Made by a program: the position numbers and the translations under genes. A stretch of 15,031 nucleotides of DNA from Microcystis aeruginosa W13-11 (GTDB lineage: Bacteria > Cyanobacteriota > Cyanobacteriia > Cyanobacteriales > Microcystaceae). The stretch spans positions 1 to 15,031 of the forward strand of contig JAADBR010000111.1 in NCBI GenBank assembly GCA_009995705.1. Reading direction: 5' to 3'. Position 1 is the first letter of the stretch. Each line of letters begins with the position of its first letter. This document shows, in pieces, positions 7,457 through 14,574 of this stretch. The notes beneath the pieces are model-generated. The model was not told the DNA's origin. It saw only the letters and a list, made by a program, of their open reading frames with translations, and did no database searches.

Positions 7457-7494
7457 CATAAGGTCATGACGGAATGTAATTAAAACCAGAAAGA

Positions 7495-8466
7495 ATGCGG
7501 ATCGAGCAATTGCAAGCCTTTTTAGCCGTAGCCAATACAGGCAATTTCGGTCAGGCTGCCCGCCAGTGTGGAGTCACCCAATCGACTATCAGCCGCCAGA
7601 TTCAATCCCTAGAAACCGATTTGGGCTTACCTCTTTTCCATCGTACCGCCCAAGCGAAATTAACCATTGCCGGGGAGAAATTACTGCCCCGGGCGAAACG
7701 AATTTGTCAAGAATGGACGAATGTTCACGAGGAAATCACTGACCTACAGGCAGGAAAACAGCCAGAATTGTGCGTGGCGGCGATTCATTCCGTGTGCGCC
7801 CACTATTTACCGCCGATTTTGCCGAAATTTTGTGCTGAATACCCAGAAGTGCAGTTAAGAGTTACAGCCCTAGGCAGCGATCGCGCCTTAAAAGTGCTGC
7901 GGGATGGTTTAGTAGATGTGGCCTTGGTAATGAATAATCGTTTTCTCACCTCTAGCCCAGAGATGGTGGTAGAAATATTATACGAAGAAGCGATCGAAAT
8001 TCTCATGGCCGCTAATCATCCCCTTGCCCAATACAAAGAAGTGCCATGGTCGGAATTAATCCCCTATCCGCAAGTGGTTTTCAAAGATGGCTACGGAATG
8101 CAAAGATTAGTACAAGAATGGTTTTCCCGTCAGGATGCCCACCTAAAAACTGTCATGGAATTAAACACCCTTGATGCTTTTCGCGGTGTGGTGCGTCAGG
8201 GTAATATTATCGCTCTTCTGCCCCAATCTGCCCTGATGGAGGCTCGTGGTGATGCCACCCTCGCCATTCGTCCTCTTGCTCCCCCTAGTGGCGAAAATCC
8301 CCATCTTAATAATGGTAGATTTAGTCATCGCCTCACCCGTCAGGTAGTCCTTGTCACCACTAGCGATCGCCTACAGATACCACCGATCGCTCATTTTTGT
8401 CAATTAGTGCGGCAAATGAATCAAAGTGTGGTTAAAAGCTTAGAAAATCCACCTGTCCAGCCTTAG
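7495..8466 (+). CDS. ntcB: LysR-family nitrogen assimilation regulator NtcB
   Basis: DNA-binding transcription activator that enhances nitrate/nitrite assimilation genes together with NtcA. 323 aa: an N-terminal winged helix-turn-helix (1-60) with the recognition segment FGQAARQCGVTQSTISRQIQSLE at 18-40 and LGLPLFHR after it, then a periplasmic-binding-protein-like effector domain (about 90-300). The blocks VCAHYLPPILPKFC, RVTALGSDRALKVL and DGLVDVALVMNN resemble NtcB more than other cyanobacterial LysR proteins (CbbR/CmpR type). Support comes from context: a perfect NtcA promoter upstream and a cnaT-like gene 43 bases downstream, the pairing known from Anabaena. No nitrate reductase or transporter genes lie in this window. 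Start chosen at the only in-frame ATG before the HTH. Confidence 0.88.
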   Translation: MRIEQLQAFLAVANTGNFGQAARQCGVTQSTISRQIQSLETDLGLPLFHRTAQAKLTIAGEKLLPRAKRICQEWTNVHEEITDLQAGKQPELCVAAIHSVCAHYLPPILPKFCAEYPEVQLRVTALGSDRALKVLRDGLVDVALVMNNRFLTSSPEMVVEILYEEAIEILMAANHPLAQYKEVPWSELIPYPQVVFKDGYGMQRLVQEWFSRQDAHLKTVMELNTLDAFRGVVRQGNIIALLPQSALMEARGDATLAIRPLAPPSGENPHLNNGRFSHRLTRQVVLVTTSDRLQIPPIAHFCQLVRQMNQSVVKSLENPPVQP

Positions 8467-8509
8467 CAATCCCCATCAATCCTATTTACTCTTTATTTTC
8501 TTCCTTGAG

Positions 8510-9604
8510 ATGAGCGATACTTTTCGAGAATTATTAAAAGCGATCGGTAGTGGCACCCATACGGGCAAAAATTTAACCCGTCCTGAAGCGGCAATGGCCA
8601 CCAAGATGATGTTAACCCAAGAGGCAACCCCGGCCCAAATCGGTGCTTTCATGATTGCCCATCGCATTAAACGCCCCACCAGCGATGAGTTAGCGGGAAT
8701 GCTTGATGCCTACGCCGAGCTTGGCCCGCAAATAACTCTAGAATCAGCCTCTTTTCAGCATCCAGTAGCTATTTTTGGCAATCCCTACGATGGACGCTCT
8801 CGCGCTGCCCCGGTTACTCCGATTACTACTTTAATCCTAGGGTTGGCGGGGATTCCCGTAGTCCTGCACGGGGGCGATCGAATGCCGACTAAATACGGTA
8901 TTTCCCTCAAAGAAATCTGGCAGCAATTAGGAGCAGATTTTAGTCAATTATCCTTAGCAGCAGTGAAAGACTGTTTAATCACCACAGGATTGACTTTTTT
9001 CTATATTCCGCGCCATTTTCCCCTAGTACAGAATTTCATCACCTATCGGGAGCAAATCGGTAAACGTCCGCCCATGGCCACGGTAGAGTTAATGTGGTCG
9101 CCTTTTGTGGGTAATATTCATCAAATATCGGGTTTTGTTCATCCCCCCACCGAGGATCGTTTTCGCGAAACTTTTGCCCTGAGAAATATCTCTCACTTCA
9201 CCACCGTGAAAGGATTAGAGGGGAGTTGTGATTTAGCCTGTAATCGGACGGCGATTATTGGTCTGGGAAATCCCACCGATCCCCCTTCCTTTCAGCGATT
9301 TTTCCTGAATCCTCGCGATTATGGCTTTTGTCCCTCGGATTATCCCCTCGAATCTTTAGAAATGCTCACCGCTAAATTAAAGGGTTTATTAGCCGGAGAA
9401 AATAACGAATTAACCGATGCGGCAATTTTTAACGGTGGTTTTTATCTTTGGCGCTGTGGAATTGCCCCGGATATCCCCACGGGTTTCCAACAAGCACAAC
9501 AATCTTTACAGTCAGGAAAAGCCCTGGCTAAACTAGAACAAATCCGTAATTATCTCGAAAATCACCGAATAGATAGGAATAGGACTGTAGGGGAAATTAC
9601 CTAA
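8510..9604 (+). CDS. cnaT: CnaT-like protein, TrpD-related phosphoribosyltransferase fold
   Basis: 364-aa protein related to anthranilate phosphoribosyltransferase. It has an N-terminal helical bundle (FRELLKAIGSGTHTGKNLTR; EATPAQIGAFMIAHRIKRPT; DELAGMLDAY, residues 5-69) and then the transferase domain (GNPYDGRSRAAPVTP, 91-105; GIPVVLHGGDRMPTKYG, 114-130; KRPPMATVELMWSPFVGNIH, 185-204). The canonical TrpD motifs GTGGD and KHGNRS are replaced by GNPYDGRSR and LHGGDRMPTK, so it is unlikely to make tryptophan. In Anabaena cnaT lies beside ntcB and is required to express the nitrate assimilation operon; the same pairing here supports the name. It is probably co-transcribed with ntcB (43-base gap). 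Mobile-element remnants begin within a few bases of its stop, so the last residues (about 350-364) may not be native. Confidence 0.85.
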   Translation: MSDTFRELLKAIGSGTHTGKNLTRPEAAMATKMMLTQEATPAQIGAFMIAHRIKRPTSDELAGMLDAYAELGPQITLESASFQHPVAIFGNPYDGRSRAAPVTPITTLILGLAGIPVVLHGGDRMPTKYGISLKEIWQQLGADFSQLSLAAVKDCLITTGLTFFYIPRHFPLVQNFITYREQIGKRPPMATVELMWSPFVGNIHQISGFVHPPTEDRFRETFALRNISHFTTVKGLEGSCDLACNRTAIIGLGNPTDPPSFQRFFLNPRDYGFCPSDYPLESLEMLTAKLKGLLAGENNELTDAAIFNGGFYLWRCGIAPDIPTGFQQAQQSLQSGKALAKLEQIRNYLENHRIDRNRTVGEIT

Positions 9605-9609
9605 AATGT

Positions 9610-9897
9610 CGGATCAATGCCCCCGCTAGATTTTTCGACAAGATACTCACCTTTGCGGGGGATGAAATCCGACCAGAATACAAATTAACAGGCTACAAAC
9701 TATCTGATGATCGACGTAAAATCAGATTTACTGACGGTTTTCAAGCAGGAGAATTTGATTTATGGTGTAGTCAAAAGACATTCGGGACAAATAACAGGAA
9801 TTGACTTAGGTTTAAAGGAATTTTATACCGATGCCCAAGGCAATACTGTAGAGAATCCACGTTATTTAAGCAAGTCAGAAATTGATTCAAATTAATT
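9610..9897 (+). pseudogene. tnpB: TnpB (IS200/IS605) remnant, internally deleted
   Basis: Two pieces of one TnpB protein in different frames. The first (about 9611-9765) reads RINAPARFFDKIL, then EYKLTGYKLSDDRRKIRFTDGF, typical of the region just before the catalytic core. The second (about 9765-9894) reads HSGQITGIDLGLKEFYTD, then AQGNTVENPRYLSKSE, the start of the RuvC-like domain with its first catalytic Asp in GIDLGL. The segment between them and all of the C-terminal nuclease and zinc finger are missing. It lies directly after cnaT and overlaps the stop of the convergent solute-binding protein gene. No left/right end hairpins or TnpA are visible. Confidence 0.8.
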
Positions 9898-11040
9898 AAC
9901 TCGCTGCCATAAACGTTGAATTTCTTTCCTCAGTTGTGCATCAGGAGGCTGGCTAAATTGTACAGAAGGATTGACCTGCACACCTGGAATATTCTGATTC
10001 CAGGGACTGTTGGGGACTGATTCTAAGTTTATGCCACTTATCACAGGGCGAAACCCATAGCGGACGAATACTTCTTGTTGGGAAGGCTGTCTGAGAAAGG
10101 CGACAAACTCCCTGGCTGCTTTTGCTTGTCCCTCATTCACATCCCGCCGTGCGACCGCCGCCGTCGCTACCGTCTCAATAGTTGGGTCAAGATAGTAGAT
10201 TTGGTAAGGTTTTCCCTGGGTAGTTTGGGCTTGGGACCAGCGATAGAGGGCGATACTTTCGTAGGTAGTCGCCACATCAGCGTCGTTGGGTCCGCGAGCA
10301 ATAAATTCCTGCAAGAGAATGTCACTCGAACGGGGTGGCTGATAGACGGAACGCTTAATCAGAGCAAACAAAGATTGAATTCCTGGCTCATTCAAGTTAG
10401 TACCAGTTAGGGGACTTCCGCCAAGACTGGATCCGGACCACAAACTTAAGGTTAACTGACCACTGTTGGAACGGCTAGGGTCTGTCATGACAAAATCGAA
10501 GCTTCCCCAGGTAGATTGTCCGCCGATAGCAGTCCAGTTACGCTTTTGCATGGCCCGTTCTACACTTTGCCATTGAAAGCGTCCCCCAGGGAAGATAACC
10601 TTTCCTCTCTCGGGCCAAGCGACACCCACCAGGAAGGTTTTGGCAATGGGTTGGGGCATATCGTAGAAGGGATTGCTTTCTCCCTGTACCGCCAGGCGAT
10701 CGCGCAATTCCTCTAATATTTCCCCATTAGCTGGAATGAGGACAGTAGGTGTAAAGTCATCTTTCTGGTCGATATAGTTATTAACTATGTCCTGAGAGCC
10801 TTGAAACTTGAGTTCTAAGTTAATGTTGGCATGAGATGCCTCGAATTGTTGTTCTAGGACTGCCAATGGTTCTTGAAGTTCCGTCCCACTGACGATGGTA
10901 AGGTTTTGCTGCACGCCAGGAAGAGGTGCATAAGCTAAAGCGAAAGCAATTAGGGCGATCGCAGCCGAAATTATTGCCCGTCTGCGTTTCGATTGAGGGC
11001 TGTTTCTCCTAGTGGGAGGCGTTAAGAGTCCTGGTTGCAT
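9892..11040 (-). CDS. Membrane-anchored extracellular solute-binding protein (SBP_bac_11 type)
   Basis: 382 aa. A Pro/Arg-rich cytoplasmic N-terminus (1-21, ending SKRRR) is followed by one hydrophobic segment (22-40, AIISAAIALIAFALAYAPL) without a lipobox, then a periplasmic two-lobe binding domain from about 46 (NLTIVSGTELQEP). The ligand-lobe signature TDPSRSNSG (186-194) and VATTYESIALYRW resemble molybdate-type binding proteins and recur in the paralogous domain of 12805-14574 (TAPTRSNSG, SVYESLVIA). No ABC transporter genes accompany it. The frame upstream of ATG 11038-11040 runs without a break, except one TAA at 11104-11106, into the C-terminus of the HtpX-like protease, so this may be the tail of an ancestral fusion. 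The start is the first ATG and is plausible alone. Ligand unknown. Confidence 0.8.
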   Translation of the reverse strand: MQPGLLTPPTRRNSPQSKRRRAIISAAIALIAFALAYAPLPGVQQNLTIVSGTELQEPLAVLEQQFEASHANINLELKFQGSQDIVNNYIDQKDDFTPTVLIPANGEILEELRDRLAVQGESNPFYDMPQPIAKTFLVGVAWPERGKVIFPGGRFQWQSVERAMQKRNWTAIGGQSTWGSFDFVMTDPSRSNSGQLTLSLWSGSSLGGSPLTGTNLNEPGIQSLFALIKRSVYQPPRSSDILLQEFIARGPNDADVATTYESIALYRWSQAQTTQGKPYQIYYLDPTIETVATAAVARRDVNEGQAKAAREFVAFLRQPSQQEVFVRYGFRPVISGINLESVPNSPWNQNIPGVQVNPSVQFSQPPDAQLRKEIQRLWQRVN

Positions 11041-11877
11041 GGCGAGTAATTCTTGAATGCGGTTGTTAGTGGGAGGATGGGTAGCAAATAAGCGATTGAC
11101 AAGTTAACCCTTGAAGGGATTAATAATTAGAAGGGGACCCAACGCTGGGTTTTCTTCTGTGGATATTGACTGCTGTTGGCTGTTATTTTCTAATTTTTCT
11201 AGGGCGTTAGCGAGGGCGCGAGGATTTCCAGTTAAACTTGCTGAACCTGCATCCCTCAGCATACTCTCTCGTTCGAGATATGGCTAATTGAGTTAAGGTA
11301 GCCGTAAGGGGCGCAAGTAGCAAGGTAGGGAATAAGGCGGCTAGGCGGATGGGATTGGCGTTGCGGTAGTTAAGGCAAACATTCCCGTCATTCGGCGTCT
11401 CCGTGAGGAGAGAAATTGCCACAGAAATAGTGACAGCAACTGTAGCAGTAAGGGTATCACGATGTTTAATGTGGCTGAGTTCGTGGGCGATAACGGCTTC
11501 TAATTCGTCTTCGGGAAGCATTTGCATCAACCCTTCTGTAATGCAGACAACACTGGTGTTGGGGATTCCGAACGGTAGCAAAAGCATGATTGAGAAGAAG
11601 TAGGAATGATATACAGTTTAGGTTCTGGTAAATTTGCCCTGTAGCACAGCACTTCAACTATGGGTTTGAGTATAGCTTCTTCTTGAGAATTGGCAGGACG
11701 AACATCAAAAGCCGCTAAAACAACTTGGTCGGAATAGAACCAGAGACTAAAGTTAATTACAGCAGCAACAATTAAGCCAATAATAGCTCCAATTGTCCCG
11801 CCAATGAGTAGATAAGCCGTCAGAACTAAGATGCTGCTTAATAACGCTAATAAAGCAACTGTTTTTAAGAAGTTCAT
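11041..11877 (-). pseudogene. HtpX-type M48 membrane metalloprotease, broken
   Basis: Starts at ATG 11875-11877 with MNFLKTVALLALLSSILVL and a second hydrophobic helix (GGTIGAIIGLIVAAVINFSLWF), then RANLPEPKLYIIPTSS, the usual HtpX beginning. Near 11605 the frame shifts to NHAFATVRNPQH and soon shifts again to SVVCITEGLMQMLPEDELEA followed by VIAHELSHIKHRD, with the zinc-binding HELSH at 11471-11485. TLTQLAISRTREYA is followed by a third shift near 11260 to DAGSASLTGNPRALANALEK, LGPLLIINPFKG and a TAA at 11104-11106. Reading on, LVNRLFATHPPTNNRIQELLA is the normal HtpX C-terminus. At least three frameshifts and one stop make an active protease unlikely; the catalytic motif itself is intact. 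Its frame continues into the gene at 9892-11040. Confidence 0.85.
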
Positions 11878-11945
11878 TACTCGTCAATCTCCAGGGTAGT
11901 ATTGTGGGGTTGATTTTTCCAGTTTAGTTGATTGATTAGTCAGTC

Positions 11946-12668
11946 TCAAGAAATGATAAAATCAATATTTTCTTGAAAGACACTCAATTCTTCACTCAAA
12001 TTTCTTAACTCTATAAGTTCTTCCGAATTGGTCAAGTCAGCCGTCCGCAATTTATTTTGTAATTGTTGCAGAACCCCAGCCGAGTCTTGAATCACAGTGT
12101 ACAAGCTAGTTAATTTTGCTTGACGAGTATCTTGTCCTTGTTGTGCTAATTCAATATTCCGTTCTAAACTGGCTTGCAACTGTTCTAATTGTTGACGAGA
12201 TACACCGGAACTCGAACGAATTTTACTTTTAACTTCCAAGAGTTGCTGTTGTAACTCATTGATTGACAATAGGGATTCACTTTCTGGCAAACGTTGAGCA
12301 ATTTGTTCTATTTTTGGGGGAAGTTCAATAGCACTATCGCAAGCTTGCTGTACGGCGATTAACAAGTCCATTTGCACTGAACTGCTGCTTAATAATTGGT
12401 TAGCTTCTTGACGCAGAACTTCTGCCTTTCCTGCTAAACTTTGAGCCGAACCTTGAATAACTTGCAGTTCCTGTTGTAATTGTTGTTTGACCCGTTTACC
12501 CCCATCTGGTTCTCTAGCTTTCAAGGCGGTTGCGCCGACTACAGTTACTACCAATGCTGTTGGTAAAGTAACAGTATTAGATAATCCCAAAAAGCGAACA
12601 CCAACAACTAAAACAATCCCGCCTGCTAAAACGGCTAAAGGGTAATAAAGAGGGTTAGCAATTTTCAT
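11946..12668 (-). CDS. Two-TM membrane protein with long cytoplasmic coiled coil
   Basis: 240 aa, intact. Two hydrophobic helices close together (about 9-27, YPLAVLAGGIVLVVGVRFL, and 33-50, VTLPTALVVTVVGATALK) form a hairpin anchor. The rest, from about 58, is a Gln/Leu/Glu-rich helix with coiled-coil periodicity (VKQQLQQELQVIQGSAQSLA; INELQQQLLEVKSKI; QLEQLQASLERNIELAQQ; LQQLQNKLRTADL). I know no named family for it. It lies between the vWA lipoprotein (136-base gap) and the HtpX-like gene (68-base gap), all on one strand, so a scaffold or signal-coupling part in the same envelope complex is a reasonable inference. The relatively high Gln content and many CAA codons match the neighbouring cluster genes rather than chlD. 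Confidence 0.8.
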   Translation of the reverse strand: MKIANPLYYPLAVLAGGIVLVVGVRFLGLSNTVTLPTALVVTVVGATALKAREPDGGKRVKQQLQQELQVIQGSAQSLAGKAEVLRQEANQLLSSSSVQMDLLIAVQQACDSAIELPPKIEQIAQRLPESESLLSINELQQQLLEVKSKIRSSSGVSRQQLEQLQASLERNIELAQQGQDTRQAKLTSLYTVIQDSAGVLQQLQNKLRTADLTNSEELIELRNLSEELSVFQENIDFIIS

Positions 12669-12804
12669 TTGTAGTTAACCGTTGATGATTGATGATTAAT
12701 GATTTAGTAGATTAATTCAGGAATTAATCACAGTCTCTACATTTGGTTGACTTACAAATGCGCCTCGGAACTCCGAATTCCATTCATAATTCATAATTTG
12801 TTAC
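12669..12804. other. Spacer with palindrome and short repeats
   Basis: Holds a perfect 9-bp palindrome GATTAATTC-AG-GAATTAATC (12710-12729) and small direct repeats (TTGATGATTGATGATT; ATTCATAATTCATAAT). The palindrome could be an operator or processing site between the vWA and coiled-coil genes; there is no T-run for a terminator. Confidence 0.5.
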
Positions 12805-14574
12805 TTAAAACTCTACTTGCAAGTCTCCCATCACAGTTGATATAGTCGCTGGATCTCCTTGACGATAGTAACCGCCGTTAACTTCGGCAATTTTTTGCAA
12901 AGCCTGGGGATTAAATTCTCCTTCTTTCCCATAACCAATAGTAAAGAAAGCAATTCGCTGATCGGAAGAAAAGCCACTCTTTTGCAACTCTTGTTCCAAC
13001 TGATCCAGATTAATTTGTGACCCCGAATCTTCTCCATCAGTTAAGATTAACACGGCATTAATAGTATCAGGGCGCAAATTTTGAGATAGCCAGTTGCGGG
13101 CATAGAGGGCGCTATCATAAAGTCTGGTCCCACCACTGGACTGCAGTTGGCCAATAAATTCAATGCCGCGATCTCGCCCCTGTGGAGTTCCTTCTATAAT
13201 CACAGGTTCGTTAATAACTGAATTGAAACTAATTAGGGCAATTCTTTCCTTCGGTCCCAGGTTCTGAACGTAATTAAGTAAAGTATTCTTAACTGATGTC
13301 AGTTTTTGCCCTTCCATTGACCCAGAAGTATCAATTACTACTGCTACTTGCGACGGTTTCTTAGCATAATTTTGCCAGCTTTTAAGCATGGCTTCAACTA
13401 CTTCTGGTTGGGGCGAACGGTAAGAGTCATAGGTGGGTTGAGGATTCACGCCAAATTCAGCAGAAAACTTGCTTCCCAAGGCTACTCCTGGAACACCAGG
13501 TCGCAGTCCCAAATCTGTGGCAATTTGTTGGGTTTCGGGCAAAAGAATGAATTCAATTACCTTTTCAGCAGCTTCTTTTTCTTGGTCACTTATCCAAGGC
13601 GCATTGGCTAAAATTGCCCGCTTATTAGAACTGAAAGTAGCCTTGGGATAGACGGCTTGATAGCGCGTTTGATTGGAACCAGCTTGGCTGTTAGCAGCAA
13701 TTACCAAAGACTCGTAAACTGAGGCTACCGAAGCCCAAAAGGGTCCGTTGGCAACCATAGATTGGGCAAGAGAAGCGGTAGAAGTACCATAGCGAGTGAT
13801 TTTACTCTGGATCTGTTGAATTTGTCCCTGATATTTTTCTACGTCAGCTACAGTCAGATCTTCCGGGCGCTTGCCTGCTACAGCAGCAAATTGGGCCACC
13901 AGGGTTTGTAAGCCAGAATTAGAACGGGTAGGCGCGGTGTGGACGTAAGTGATGGGGAGGGGTGGGGCGTTGGGATCGAGTTGGCGGTAGTTGTCCAATT
14001 TAGCTAGGGCGACGAAGGGATCTTCTACTTTTTCTAAACCCTTGGCGAGTTCAGCAGTGGTCATTAATACCATCGGACTGTAGGCGATAAGAGGTGAGTC
14101 GGTAATTTCCGGGATGTAATTTTGCCCAGGAAATAGCTTGTTCATCTGGTAGATGAGTTGACTCTGATAAATTTCGCCATCGACCGATAAAAGGGTGGGA
14201 AATTCGGGCGCATCGGCTTTGAGAGTTCCATTTTGGTACTGTTGGGCCAGTGAGAGAATTGTTTGCACCACATCGCCACTTCCTTTAGCTTCGCAACTGA
14301 GGTAAAAGGCTTCACCGCCAGCGAGTTTGGGTTGGCTTTGGTTCAATTTCGTGGCTGCTTGCTGACAGAATTGGGCTAGGTCGCTTCCCACGAGAAATTT
14401 GACTTCAAGTCCCTGTTGTTTGGGTTGTTGGCTTCCTTGCTGTTGGGGTTGCTGTCCACAAGCGCCTAGAAATACTAAGGTAAACAGGACGGTTAAGGGA
14501 GTAAATGAGGTTAAATAACGAGAAAAAGGAAGATTTTGGCGTTTAATCATGAGTCTTGACAGAGTAATAACCAA
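12805..14574 (-). CDS. Lipoprotein with solute-binding and von Willebrand A domains
   Basis: 589 aa. Signal with a lipobox L-G-A-C, lipidated Cys39. The ATG at residue 9 would give a more usual signal length and is a credible alternative start (14550). A Gln-rich linker (41-55) is followed by a binding-protein domain (about 57-370) with TAPTRSNSG (213-221) and WASVASVYESLVIAAN (280-295). The C-terminal vWA domain (about 408-585) has a complete MIDAS: DTSGSM (415-420), Thr483 in SGGTRLYD and TDG (512-514). The vWA domain should bind Mg2+ and a partner protein outside the cytoplasmic membrane. It is the first gene of the minus-strand cluster and is paralogous, in its binding domain, to 9892-11040. 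The product type is known from other genomes, but ligand, partner and role are not established as far as I know. Confidence 0.88.
   Translation of the reverse strand: MVITLSRLMIKRQNLPFSRYLTSFTPLTVLFTLVFLGACGQQPQQQGSQQPKQQGLEVKFLVGSDLAQFCQQAATKLNQSQPKLAGGEAFYLSCEAKGSGDVVQTILSLAQQYQNGTLKADAPEFPTLLSVDGEIYQSQLIYQMNKLFPGQNYIPEITDSPLIAYSPMVLMTTAELAKGLEKVEDPFVALAKLDNYRQLDPNAPPLPITYVHTAPTRSNSGLQTLVAQFAAVAGKRPEDLTVADVEKYQGQIQQIQSKITRYGTSTASLAQSMVANGPFWASVASVYESLVIAANSQAGSNQTRYQAVYPKATFSSNKRAILANAPWISDQEKEAAEKVIEFILLPETQQIATDLGLRPGVPGVALGSKFSAEFGVNPQPTYDSYRSPQPEVVEAMLKSWQNYAKKPSQVAVVIDTSGSMEGQKLTSVKNTLLNYVQNLGPKERIALISFNSVINEPVIIEGTPQGRDRGIEFIGQLQSSGGTRLYDSALYARNWLSQNLRPDTINAVLILTDGEDSGSQINLDQLEQELQKSGFSSDQRIAFFTIGYGKEGEFNPQALQKIAEVNGGYYRQGDPATISTVMGDLQVEF

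Larger units (their letters stand above)
6554..7494. other. Long gene-free region (941 bp) with mobile-element debris
   Basis: Contains in order: a possible IS left end (about 6686, AGGGCTGTTTCATTCTCCC), a transposase N-terminal stub (6780-6851), a palindrome (6834-6863), AT-rich sequence without recognisable content (6870-7069), a 214-bp inverted-repeat element (7074-7287), heptamer repeats (7383-7410) and the NtcA-type promoter of ntcB (7415-7456). Confidence 0.7.
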
